Assembly (NCBI GenBank): GCA_023401595.1
Contig: JAEXDQ010000036.1
Location: forward strand, 1 to 64,000
Length of the DNA: 64,000 bases
Source: Spirochaetota bacterium
GTDB lineage: Bacteria > Spirochaetota > Spirochaetia > Sphaerochaetales > Sphaerochaetaceae
Direction: 5' to 3'
In this document: in pieces, positions 25,787 through 34,395 of the stretch
Numbering within the stretch: position 1 is the first letter of the stretch
Layout: the number at the start of each line of letters is the position of its first letter
Position numbers and translations under genes: made by a program
The notes under the pieces: model-generated
Database searches by the model: none
Told to the model about the DNA's origin: nothing
Seen by the model: the letters and a program-made list of their open reading frames with translations, nothing else

Positions 25787-26797
25787 TTAGTCGTTCTTTC
25801 TCAAAGTAATCCATGTCTCCAGAGCCCCCAACAAAGGAAGCGCCAGGACAACCAATACGTTCAATCCAGGTAGCAACATGCAAAGCATCACGAACACCAC
25901 CGCCCTGGCCACAGTAAACAGGGGATTCCGTTTCCGGACCAGGAAAATCAGGATAGCCAACCCTTGCACCAGATATAGCAATGATACCGACAGCGCAAGG
26001 TTCAAGGAGAATGCGCTTACCGAAGCAGGCAACGTGAACAGCATATTCACCAGCACCAACGTCCAAGCCCCGAGAAACACCCAGATGGCATTCTCAGGCA
26101 GACGCCAGTTGGTGACACGCTGCTGCCACGCGGCATCCTGCCGATGTAGCACGCATTCCGATATCAACGCGGAAACACCGATCAACGCCATGCACATGGG
26201 GACGAATGAATGGTAGACGACCCGCACGCACAAAGCGAACAGCACATCGGCGTCGATGCCTAGCACCGTCGTTTCCGCCGTCGCTTGAACGGCTCCCTCC
26301 GTGGCGACCAAAGCGGGCGTCGTCGGCAGGAAGGTGCTGAAAAGCGTTCTGAAGGTGCTGGAGTATAGCTCCCCAACCTTCCGGACTATTTCAGAACCGC
26401 TCTGCAACCAGACCGCCAGCCCGATACCGGCAACCACCATGAACGCACAGGAAGCCAGATATCGAACCAAGCTCCGTGCTTCTCGCAGCCATATCCAGAC
26501 CGCGGCGGCAACCAGCAATACCACTGGAATGAACAACCCAATCGTGAGGATCAATGGCGTAGTGGCAAATCCCAGCGCTTTTCGCGCCGCGAACAGCTCT
26601 CCACCGACGACCAAAAGGAACACGGCGGCTACAGGAAGCATCGCCATTTTCCGATCCTCGAACCGAGGAGCCAACAGCAGCAGAGGGATCGTATACAGGA
26701 CGTTGGTGAACGTCAGACGGTACAATAGCAGACTCGCCACGACCATCAGCAACGAATCACGGACCAACCTGTCACGAACAGCATCCCGCTGCATCAA
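25787..26797 (-). CDS. polytopic membrane protein (possibly DUF2232/YybS-like)
   Basis: A 336-residue protein with about eight hydrophobic segments and no soluble domain. Its place between rpsR and rplI matches that of YybS (DUF2232) in Firmicutes and of membrane proteins in other spirochaetes, so it may be a distant relative. This is mainly positional inference; sequence motifs are weak. It is separated from rplI by 12 bp and from rpsR by 13 bp. Confidence 0.6.
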   Translation of the reverse strand: MMQRDAVRDRLVRDSLLMVVASLLLYRLTFTNVLYTIPLLLLAPRFEDRKMAMLPVAAVFLLVVGGELFAARKALGFATTPLILTIGLFIPVVLLVAAAVWIWLREARSLVRYLASCAFMVVAGIGLAVWLQSGSEIVRKVGELYSSTFRTLFSTFLPTTPALVATEGAVQATAETTVLGIDADVLFALCVRVVYHSFVPMCMALIGVSALISECVLHRQDAAWQQRVTNWRLPENAIWVFLGAWTLVLVNMLFTLPASVSAFSLNLALSVSLLYLVQGLAILIFLVRKRNPLFTVARAVVFVMLCMLLPGLNVLVVLALPLLGALETWITLRKND

Positions 26798-26810
26798 CTC
26801 CCTACCCTCC

Positions 26811-27110
26811 TTACTTCTTCTCGAAGGGGAGATACGCCAGAACCCTCGCCCGCTTGATCTCGGTGGTCAAAGCACGCTGGTGCTTCGCACAGGTACCGGT
26901 AATGCGGCTAGGCAGGATCTTGCCGCGCTCAGTGATGTATCTCTTGAGCATTTCGGGGTTCTTGTAGTCAGCGACCGCGTTCTGGGCGCAGAACTTACAG
27001 ACCTTCTTCTTGAAGGTGGTCTTCTTTCCGCCCATCTTCTTATCCCTGAGGCCGGCGCCGCCTTTGGCGTCCATAGCGTCATTGGTCATGGCATCTTTAT
27101 CTTCACGCAT
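26811..27110 (-). CDS. rpsR: 30S ribosomal protein S18
   Basis: A 99-residue protein. The core KKKVCKFCAQNAVADYKNPEML through CAKHQRALTTEIKRARVLAYLPF is S18. The first ~30 residues (MREDKDAMTNDAMDAKGG) are a hydrophilic extension; a later start such as the Met at about residue 26 would give a standard-size protein. It binds S6 in the 30S platform. Confidence 0.95.
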   Translation of the reverse strand: MREDKDAMTNDAMDAKGGAGLRDKKMGGKKTTFKKKVCKFCAQNAVADYKNPEMLKRYITERGKILPSRITGTCAKHQRALTTEIKRARVLAYLPFEKK

Positions 27111-27210
27111 GAAAATTTACTCCTTAGATCACCCGCTCTTCATCAGTCAGGCGGGCATGTCCGGCGGAAAAGCCGGCATTCATCGTATCGGCGACGGCGC
27201 GCCTTCCGTC

Positions 27211-27711
27211 CTAGAACGGAATGTCGTCATCAAACTGTTCAGGCCCGAAATCACTCGCCGCGGCGGGTGCCGGAGCCCGGGTCGGAGCCGCTGCTCCGCC
27301 ACGCGGCTGGTCTCCATAACCTCCCTGACGGGGGGAATCATCGATCCTCCCTCCCTGGGAAGCCGCGCCACGTTGCTCGCCCGAACCACTTCCGAGGAGC
27401 TGCAGGCTGTTGACAAAAATCTCAACCTTGCTGCGTGGCTGCCCGTCCTGCTCCCATCGATTCTGGCGAAGCTCGCCTATGATGGATACCTGCCGTCCCT
27501 TATCCAGATACTGGTTCATGGACTCGGCGGATTTGCCGAACATGGCGCAGTCGAAATAGCTGACTTCATCTTCCCACTTGTCCCCCGACCTCTTTCTCCG
27601 GTTGACGGCGATGGAAAACCTACAGACGGCGGAACCTCCGTTGGTATACCGAAGTTCACTTTCCCGCGTCAGACGTCCGACCAACGCAACAACATTCAAG
27701 TCATTTGCCAT
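27211..27711 (-). CDS. ssb: single-stranded DNA-binding protein
   Basis: A 166-residue protein with an OB fold (NVVALVGRLTRESELRYT, about residues 5-105), a Gly/Pro/Ala-rich linker, and the acidic tip DDDIPF that docks replication and repair partners. It lies between rpsF and rpsR as usual. Confidence 0.96.
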   Translation of the reverse strand: MANDLNVVALVGRLTRESELRYTNGGSAVCRFSIAVNRRKRSGDKWEDEVSYFDCAMFGKSAESMNQYLDKGRQVSIIGELRQNRWEQDGQPRSKVEIFVNSLQLLGSGSGEQRGAASQGGRIDDSPRQGGYGDQPRGGAAAPTRAPAPAAASDFGPEQFDDDIPF

Positions 27712-27742
27712 ACTTTGCGCTCCAATACGATAATTCTATCGC

Positions 27743-28024
27743 TTATTTTTCCTTGTTGACGAACAGGAACTTCAAAATAGGCGCACTGAGCAGGAAAGCC
27801 TGCTCGAACCCTCTGATACTAGCGGGATCAGCACTCATCTCAAAGTAGACGTAATGCCCTTTTTCCTGTTTCTTGATGGGATAGGCGAGAATCTTTACGC
27901 CCATGTCTTCCTGCTTGGTGATCTCCACCTTGGCATCCGCGAATGCTTTAGACACGATTTCCATGCCTGCGGTCGTCTTCTCTTCGTTCGCGTCGAAGAT
28001 GACGGTGAACTCATAATTTCTCAT
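27743..28024 (-). CDS. rpsF: 30S ribosomal protein S6
   Basis: A 93-residue protein with the S6 pattern MRNYEFTVIFDANEE, VKILAYPIKKQEKGHYVYF. First gene of the operon rpsF-ssb-rpsR-membrane protein-rplI-dnaB. S6 with S18 often autoregulates this operon, and a leader hairpin is present. Confidence 0.96.
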   Translation of the reverse strand: MRNYEFTVIFDANEEKTTAGMEIVSKAFADAKVEITKQEDMGVKILAYPIKKQEKGHYVYFEMSADPASIRGFEQAFLLSAPILKFLFVNKEK

Positions 28025-28047
28025 GGTTCCTCCTTACGGACTGAATG

Positions 28048-28065
28048 ATCCACCTCAAGGTGGAT
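28048..28065 (-). promoter_or_regulatory. leader palindrome upstream of rpsF
   Basis: ATCCACCT (28048-28055) and AGGTGGAT (28058-28065) form a perfect inverted repeat with two central bases. In the transcript it makes a 7-bp stem with a UUGA-type loop about 24 bases before the rpsF start. It could be an S6/S18 feedback site or a protein operator. Confidence 0.5.
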
Positions 28066-28079
28066 AAAGAGGTCTATAA

Positions 28080-28109
28080 AATGTATCATTTCAAGGCAAG
28101 ATGAGTCAA
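28080..28109 (-). promoter_or_regulatory. rpsF operon promoter
   Basis: On the minus strand: TTGACT (28109-28104), an 18-bp spacer and TACATT (28085-28080). The leader hairpin lies just downstream. Confidence 0.6.
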
Positions 28110-28217
28110 GGCGGAGAAAACAGTTATCCCCCGATTCCCCCCTTTTCTCTTTCGCGGTCCCCGGCGACGGATTCCCCTCCGATACCATGCGCCGATCTTC
28201 TTCCATACAAAAGGGAA

Positions 28218-28991
28218 TCAGACGGAAACCGTGCTTTCTTTTTTAAGTATTCTGTCCAAATAGGCGGCGTCCAACAAATTCACCGTCTCGAATTTTCCTT
28301 TGTAAAACACCGCCCAATTATTGAAAACACAAGGCAGTTCCTTTGCCTTTCGCAGCGTATCCACTAGTATGAAAGATACCGGCACGCCGTTCATCTCACA
28401 ATACTGCCGTATCATTTCGACGTTTTGATGGATATAGGGGCATTGCAGATCATAATATATCGTCAGTTCTTCGCTTTCTATCCCCTGACCCTTGGCATTC
28501 TGCGCGAACCTCGGCTCCGACCCGTCGAAAGAAAGGGCGAGCAATTCATATCCGTCGTCGGTAGCGTCTACGACCTTGAAGCCGAATTTTTTCGCAAACG
28601 ACTGGTCGGAGAGCCATGACTTCTGCTTCTTCGCTCCGAGCATACAGACGCCGGACCTGCCCTTCTCCTTTGCATCGGCCAGACAATACTCCATCAAGGC
28701 TTTCCCATACCCATGTCCTTTATGGTCGGAGGAAACCCATAGGCAGTAAAGATAATAATAGTTATCACCGATTATGGGGACCCACGCCGTCTCCAAAGGA
28801 GCGTATTCAATAAACACCGTAGCCTTTTCATTGAGCTTCCTGAATACATGTCCTTCATTCAGCCGCGCTGAAAGCCATTGCCGTTTCGCTTCAACGCCAG
28901 GATGAGGCTTCTTGCTACGGATGATGCAGCACAGATGCTCATTGGCTAGATTCTCCGCCGTTACATTTATAAAATCGGTATTCAAAAGCAT
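28218..28991 (-). CDS. GNAT acetyltransferase fused to YoaP-like domain
   Basis: Read from ATG 28991 (257 residues). Residues about 20-150 are a GNAT acetyltransferase with the acetyl-CoA region VSSDHKGHGYGKALM. Residues about 180-257 (YYDLQCPYIHQNVEMIRQYC onward) match the YoaP C-terminal domain, which has a thioredoxin-like pattern in which CPYI replaces CxxC. The role is unknown. It stands alone between two clusters; GC content is somewhat lower than that of its neighbours. Confidence 0.72.
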   Translation of the reverse strand: MLLNTDFINVTAENLANEHLCCIIRSKKPHPGVEAKRQWLSARLNEGHVFRKLNEKATVFIEYAPLETAWVPIIGDNYYYLYCLWVSSDHKGHGYGKALMEYCLADAKEKGRSGVCMLGAKKQKSWLSDQSFAKKFGFKVVDATDDGYELLALSFDGSEPRFAQNAKGQGIESEELTIYYDLQCPYIHQNVEMIRQYCEMNGVPVSFILVDTLRKAKELPCVFNNWAVFYKGKFETVNLLDAAYLDRILKKESTVSV

Positions 28992-29200
28992 CCTCACTTC
29001 ACATCCTGTTTTTCTGACTCGCTGTACGCTCCATATTGTACTATACCACCTTTTTGCGTACAACCATAATTTCATGTCTCGCCGTCCGTGCTATCTTTCG
29101 GGCGGTCCTTTAGCCGGAAAGCAGGATGAGGAGGAAAGATTGCGCCCGCGCAACGGCGCGGTACAAGGCAACGGTACGACGCAGATAAAATCTGACACGC

Positions 29201-31126
29201 TTAGAAAACGTTGCGGTTCTCCCGATAAGACGCCCAGGTCACTTCGAAAAAGTCAGAATCGTCCGGAAGCGGTTTGGGGTACCTCCATTCGCAGTCACAG
29301 CGACCGTCATGATAGAGAATTTCCTGAATCCGAGAAGGTTCGTCGCCATCTTCCTGCCGACTGCGAAATGAAACAGGCAGACGAGAATCGGGCAACGTAC
29401 CGTCATCATCGACATACAGAGCGCTACCGCGGCTGCATCCCCCTTGCGACTGGTAGTCGAGCATGGCCGAGACGTAGACGAACTGGGAAATCAGGCAGTC
29501 CCTGAAATGAAAGTATTTGCCGAGCAAGGAAGGCCGGGAAACCGAAAAACGGGAGAAGTCAGCCAGCTGAGCCGACAGTTCCTTCTGGAACGCGACGAGT
29601 TTTCCCCGATCCCTGATAGCGCCGGCGACAAGCGTCATCCGCTTTCGGTTTTCATTGAAAATCCGTTGAAAGTCCGTCCCCGCCATACCTACGGAATCTT
29701 TCGCGAGCGTCGTTATCTCGATGACCTGACGGCTATCGGACAGCTCCGGGGGCGTCCATCGCGGATCATGCGCTTTGTTCAGGATCCATACGGCCGCACG
29801 TTTGGAGCCGACCTGTCCGGCGTTCAACGCGCTGCCTCCCGGCCGATATACGCCGTGGGACCCCGCGGCCTCGCCTACGGGGTAGAGTCCAAGGAGGGAT
29901 GACCGCCACCAGAGGTCCATGGCGAGACCACCGTTGTTGTGCTGTGCGCAAAGCGATATTTCCAGCGGTTGTTCGGCAAGATCGACCCCATGCTCAAGAT
30001 AGAACTGGTAGGCGGGCTCATTCATCCTGCGAAGACGATCCACAGGAACACCGAAGCACACCCCCGCCTTTTCAAGGTATTCCCTCGTCTCGGACTGAAG
30101 TGAAGAAAAATCGATATCCGCATTGCCGGGGTTCGTCCTGAAATCAAGGTACACGCGACGCCCTTTCTGCAATTCCAGATAGACCAAGGCATCGATCAAG
30201 GAAGAACCTCCGGACAGCTTGCGCACGTCGAAAGGCCACTGATATCCCTTCAGAAATACAAGGGACAACATCTCGGAACGGTTGGTAAGCACATCTGACA
30301 GGAATTCACGTTCATCGCCGGATTCATCGACACTGAAGAAACGTGGAAGAACCTGCATGTAGCTTCCGCTGACGTTCCAGCGAGGACGCGACGACGCCAA
30401 CCCGAATTGCCACTCCGTCAGGTTCCGTCCCATGGCCCCCGCTTCAAAGGCGAGGCCGGAGGAACCGACCTGGCTTTCAGGATATACCGAACTGGAGTAC
30501 ATTACGGCGGGACCTCCCGTCGCCCAGACGAGATTCCTGCACAAAATGACAGAAAACTCCCAAGACTTGAGATCAAGGCACAAAATGCCGCGGACTGCGG
30601 CGTCTTCGGTCAATATACGGACGACCTGCAGGTTCTCTACGATTTCACCGCCACGCCGACGAACGCTACGTTCCAGCTCCTCGGTCATGAACCGGGACGT
30701 ATACGGACCGGCGCTCGTGGCCCTGAGCCGCATGTCGTGGTCGGTCCGGTATCCGACATATTCCCCGTATCGGTTCATGGGAAACGGGACTCCCAGCGAA
30801 GCGAGCTTCAAAAACCCATCGACGGAAAGCGCGGCCTCGCACAGAGCGACGTCCCCGTCCACACAGCGACCGGCGTACAGATCCTCGGCCATGGTACGGA
30901 CGCTGTCGCCGTCGGAGCCTGCGAGGGAGAGCTTGTAATAGGTCTGCTTATCGGAGCCGGTGTTCCGGCTGGTGCCTGCGTTATGATGCTCGCAGATAAG
31001 GACGGCGTCGGAGTTTCCCGCGGCGAGCAACGTATCCAGCGCGTTCAGACCGGCGGCTCCACAACCGACTACTACGGTCTCTGAATAGAAAGTCTCCAAT
31101 GAACAGAAGGGGGAATGACGATGCAT
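29201..31126 (-). CDS. FAD-dependent oxidoreductase, fumarate reductase/aspartate oxidase-like
   Basis: A 641-residue flavoprotein. The dinucleotide motif GCGAAG is at residues 21-26. A second conserved segment, AQHNNGGLAMDLWW followed by GLYPVGEAAGSHGVYRPGGSALN, resembles the succinate dehydrogenase/fumarate reductase flavoprotein family. No signal peptide or heme motif is seen, so it is likely cytosolic. Substrate unknown; family members reduce or oxidise C=C bonds. Its ATG overlaps the SDR stop, so it is the last gene of a coupled triad with the SDR and the OYE-like protein. Confidence 0.78.
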   Translation of the reverse strand: MHRHSPFCSLETFYSETVVVGCGAAGLNALDTLLAAGNSDAVLICEHHNAGTSRNTGSDKQTYYKLSLAGSDGDSVRTMAEDLYAGRCVDGDVALCEAALSVDGFLKLASLGVPFPMNRYGEYVGYRTDHDMRLRATSAGPYTSRFMTEELERSVRRRGGEIVENLQVVRILTEDAAVRGILCLDLKSWEFSVILCRNLVWATGGPAVMYSSSVYPESQVGSSGLAFEAGAMGRNLTEWQFGLASSRPRWNVSGSYMQVLPRFFSVDESGDEREFLSDVLTNRSEMLSLVFLKGYQWPFDVRKLSGGSSLIDALVYLELQKGRRVYLDFRTNPGNADIDFSSLQSETREYLEKAGVCFGVPVDRLRRMNEPAYQFYLEHGVDLAEQPLEISLCAQHNNGGLAMDLWWRSSLLGLYPVGEAAGSHGVYRPGGSALNAGQVGSKRAAVWILNKAHDPRWTPPELSDSRQVIEITTLAKDSVGMAGTDFQRIFNENRKRMTLVAGAIRDRGKLVAFQKELSAQLADFSRFSVSRPSLLGKYFHFRDCLISQFVYVSAMLDYQSQGGCSRGSALYVDDDGTLPDSRLPVSFRSRQEDGDEPSRIQEILYHDGRCDCEWRYPKPLPDDSDFFEVTWASYRENRNVF

Positions 31127-31887
31127 CAGAGCCTCCTGATGTGGAAACCACCGTCTATGTCGATATGGTTGCCGGTAGTATAAAGAAAGTCGTCGGATGC
31201 GAATGCGGAGACGGCGGCGGCGACATCAGCCCCCTCGCCCCAACGTGCTATCGGAAACAGACCGGAAGCGATCAAGGAATCGTATTTTTCAGTCACGGCG
31301 CTCGTCATGTCGGTCCTTATGACGCCGGGACGAATCTCATGAACAAGAATTCCCTCCGCGGCCAGACGATCGGCATAGAGGGTCGTCAACATGGAGATAC
31401 CGGCCTTCGACACGCAATATTCGCCGCGGTTCACAGAAGAAACCTCGGAAGAACAGGAGGAAACATTGATGATCGTCCCGCGCTTGGGGTACAGCCGCTC
31501 CTGGGCGAGCATCGCTTTCGCCACCAGTTGAGTCAGGAACATATTGGACTTCGTATTGGTATCGAGGACGAAATCCCAGCTCTCCTCGCTCATTTCAAGC
31601 AAATCGGCGCGGACCTTCGGCGCAACCCCGGCGTTGTTCACCAACAGGTCGAGCCTACCGAATACCGAACGGGTCTCCGAGACGATACGCAAACGATCCT
31701 CCGCAACCGAGACATCCGCCTGGATATAGTGATATGCCTCTTCGGGGAGATCAGAAAAACGTTCTTTCGCACTTCCCAGCGGACGAGTACCGACCATGGC
31801 GACCCGATATCCATCCAGAATCAGACGACGGACGACGGCGAGGCCGATCCCTCGGCTGCCTCCTGTAACGATGGCGATTTTGTTCAT
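31126..31887 (-). CDS. short-chain dehydrogenase/reductase
   Basis: A 253-residue classical SDR: TGGSRGIG cofactor motif (8-15), NNAG (84-87), catalytic Ser143/144, Tyr157 and Lys161 (YCVSK). Resembles 3-oxoacyl-ACP reductase and sugar or steroid dehydrogenases; the substrate cannot be told from sequence. It overlaps both neighbours by ATGA-type junctions, so all three redox genes are probably made together. Confidence 0.85.
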   Translation of the reverse strand: MNKIAIVTGGSRGIGLAVVRRLILDGYRVAMVGTRPLGSAKERFSDLPEEAYHYIQADVSVAEDRLRIVSETRSVFGRLDLLVNNAGVAPKVRADLLEMSEESWDFVLDTNTKSNMFLTQLVAKAMLAQERLYPKRGTIINVSSCSSEVSSVNRGEYCVSKAGISMLTTLYADRLAAEGILVHEIRPGVIRTDMTSAVTEKYDSLIASGLFPIARWGEGADVAAAVSAFASDDFLYTTGNHIDIDGGFHIRRL

Positions 31888-33257
31888 GACCGCCCTCCCT
31901 TCTCCCTGGCGTCGGCGTCTTCCCTGTATTGCCGATACAACGGTCCGTAGATTTCAGCGTCGCGAATTACGCACCCCGTCCTGCCGTGGTCCCGCATGAT
32001 CTGTGTACACCGGGAACAGGTGACGCAACATCGTCTTGGATCCATACCGGCGCCGGACAGGACGTCACGGGGAGCGTCGGGATATGCAATGGCGCAACGG
32101 CCAAGACCAACGAAGGAACACCCTCCGGACTCAAGGTTTGCCGCCCCCACGTTGGGAAGGAAGCCACGCAACCAGGTATAGCCGTTACCGACCACCGGCA
32201 CGTCGCCCGCGGCTTCCTGTACCGTCCGGGTGAACTCAAACAACCGCGCTATGCTCTCCAACGGATGTTCCTGCGGAACAGGAATCCCCTGGGAGGAGAC
32301 ATCGAACGGCCTGGTCACTTGGGGATATATGTAATATGGATTACCCGCCGAGTTGCTCAGCAGGTCAGTGCCGGCGGCGACCAGGTCCCGTACCAGCCGT
32401 ACCGGCTCGGTCGCATCAAAGCGCCACATATCATGCGCGTCCTCTCCGAAACCATATGGGTATGGATGGGCGTCGAAAACATTGAACCGGCTCGCCACGA
32501 TGAAATCATCGCCACAGGCCTTCTTGATTTCCCGGATGATGGACAGCAGCAGACGCGAACGATTCTCGTAGGAACCGCCGAAACGCCCTGGCCGAGTATG
32601 GCTCGCGAGTAGCTCGGAAAGCAGATACCGGTGGCAGGCCTTCACATCCACACCGTCGAACCCCGCCTCCTTGGCGAGTACGGCTGAATGGACGTAATGC
32701 GGTATCAAGGACTCCAGATACTCATCTGAACAGACCTGTCGGTCTGAATCGACACCGCTTCGCCCATCAAGGACAGGATCCCGCTGGGGGACTATCGGGG
32801 CGGGAGCATGGCCCGCCGGACGGCTATACCGACCGGAATGGGTAAGTTGAAGCACCGACAAGGGAACCTTCCCGTTGCGTTCAAGCGCAGACTGACGGCA
32901 GTCCTTCAGCAGAACGGCGAACTCCCCTACGTTCGCATCGGTAAGCATCATCTGCAATTCGTTCGCCCGGCCTTCCTGGACGACCGCGTTCGCCTCCCAC
33001 CAGACAAGGCCCGCGCCACCGCTGAAAAACCGACGGTACCGACGGACGACAAGCTCGGAAGGGCCGCCGTCAAGCCGGCTGTCGCACCCCTCCATGGGCA
33101 GAACGGCGAAACCGTTCGGCGCCGACTTTTTCCCGACCTGCACAGGTCGGGAGAAGATCGACAGGTCGGAGGAACAACCGATATCGACTCTCAGCCCGGA
33201 AATTGCCGACTGCAGCTCATCGAGCGACTTATAATGGAACACCTCATGCGCAGACAT
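31884..33257 (-). CDS. NADH:flavin oxidoreductase (Old Yellow Enzyme family)
   Basis: A 457-residue FMN TIM-barrel protein. HYVHSAVLAKEAGFDGVDVKACHRYLLSELL has the OYE active-site pattern (usual HGAHGYLxxQFL), here with CH in place of the usual HxxH pair. The C-terminal CCVTCSRC, with a further Cys 11 residues on, resembles the Fe-S site of dienoyl-CoA-reductase-like OYEs, but no FAD/NAD domain follows. It probably reduces an activated C=C bond. First gene of the triad with the SDR and FAD protein. Confidence 0.8.
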   Translation of the reverse strand: MSAHEVFHYKSLDELQSAISGLRVDIGCSSDLSIFSRPVQVGKKSAPNGFAVLPMEGCDSRLDGGPSELVVRRYRRFFSGGAGLVWWEANAVVQEGRANELQMMLTDANVGEFAVLLKDCRQSALERNGKVPLSVLQLTHSGRYSRPAGHAPAPIVPQRDPVLDGRSGVDSDRQVCSDEYLESLIPHYVHSAVLAKEAGFDGVDVKACHRYLLSELLASHTRPGRFGGSYENRSRLLLSIIREIKKACGDDFIVASRFNVFDAHPYPYGFGEDAHDMWRFDATEPVRLVRDLVAAGTDLLSNSAGNPYYIYPQVTRPFDVSSQGIPVPQEHPLESIARLFEFTRTVQEAAGDVPVVGNGYTWLRGFLPNVGAANLESGGCSFVGLGRCAIAYPDAPRDVLSGAGMDPRRCCVTCSRCTQIMRDHGRTGCVIRDAEIYGPLYRQYREDADAREKGGRS

Positions 33258-33384
33258 CTTCTACATACTCCTTCATGAATCATTCTTGTATCAGACTGGC
33301 GTACATCGCACTCTATGTGAAACGACGCCAACCGTAAAACCTGGCCGGCCGCAAGGCGAAACCAGTGGAGCGCCGGAGACAGGG

Positions 33385-34395
33385 CTAGATGGAATCGACG
33401 ACCATCAGCTTGCCATGGGAATGCTGAATCGCGTTGACTATCTTCACCGCGGCCAGACCGGTGTAGCAGTCGCAGATGAACGGAGTGCCGTCCAGTACAG
33501 AACGATAGAACGCATCGATCAGCTTGCCATGGGAGAGCCCCCATTCCGACTTCTCCCCCTTCGCCGTCTCGCAAGGATGCCATTCCTCCCCGGCGGCGGT
33601 CTGGATAAGCAAACCGCTCTGCTTGACCGTCAGCGTCGCGGTTTCAAGATGGAGTTCGACGGTACATTGCTTGCTCAGCGGATAGCAGTTGGTGCAGAAC
33701 CCCACGGCCTGGCCGCCGTTCTTCAACCGGAACAGCACCATGGCCGAGTCCTCTACCTCGTAGTCGTCGGTGTCCCGAAGCTTCGCGTCCACGGCGGAAA
33801 GGGAGCTGACGCCGCCGCAAAGATAGTCGAGCAGATCAAGCGTATGGATAGCCTGGTTGATGATGCAACCGCCGCCCTCCCCCTCGTACGTCCCCCGCCA
33901 GGGACTCTCTGAATAATATGCGCCGTGACGGTCCCACGCGACCAGAGCCATGCCGCTGACGACCTTACCGTAACACCCGGAGTCTATGAGCCGCTTCGCC
34001 TCGACCGTCGATTGGTTGAGGCGGTTTTGGAAACACACCCCAAGCCGGCGGCCGGTACGTTCGCTGACCTCGATCATCCGCTTGGCATCGTAGACGCGCA
34101 TCGCCAGCGGCTTTTCACAGAACACGTCCAGACCATGCTCCATGCATTCCATGGCGATCGCGGGATGCGTATTATGAGGGGTGACGACATGCACGACATC
34201 AACGGCCGCCCCAGTGAACAGCTCATGGTAGTCATGTAGCGGCGACCCGCCGTATTCACGGCAGAACGCCTCGGCCCTCTGGTAATCCACATCCACCGCA
34301 TAGACCAGTTCCGCCAGAGAATTGCGGACAAGGGCCTTCCCATGGTTCTTCGACACCGCACCGCATCCGATGACGGCGACCCGTAGCTTAGACAT
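33385..34395 (-). CDS. Gfo/Idh/MocA oxidoreductase (1 of 3)
   Basis: A 336-residue NAD(P)-dependent dehydrogenase. The Rossmann motif GCGAVSKNH (about residues 10-18) and the CEKPLA motif, whose Lys is catalytic, are visible. The family oxidises or reduces sugars and inositols, often at C3. It overlaps the AraC-type regulator gene by eight bases. Substrate unknown. Confidence 0.85.
   Translation of the reverse strand: MSKLRVAVIGCGAVSKNHGKALVRNSLAELVYAVDVDYQRAEAFCREYGGSPLHDYHELFTGAAVDVVHVVTPHNTHPAIAMECMEHGLDVFCEKPLAMRVYDAKRMIEVSERTGRRLGVCFQNRLNQSTVEAKRLIDSGCYGKVVSGMALVAWDRHGAYYSESPWRGTYEGEGGGCIINQAIHTLDLLDYLCGGVSSLSAVDAKLRDTDDYEVEDSAMVLFRLKNGGQAVGFCTNCYPLSKQCTVELHLETATLTVKQSGLLIQTAAGEEWHPCETAKGEKSEWGLSHGKLIDAFYRSVLDGTPFICDCYTGLAAVKIVNAIQHSHGKLMVVDSI

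Noticed and set aside
29140..29165. CCGCGC/GCGCGG hairpin as terminator of cluster A
   Set aside because: Six-bp stem without T-run; too weak to call.
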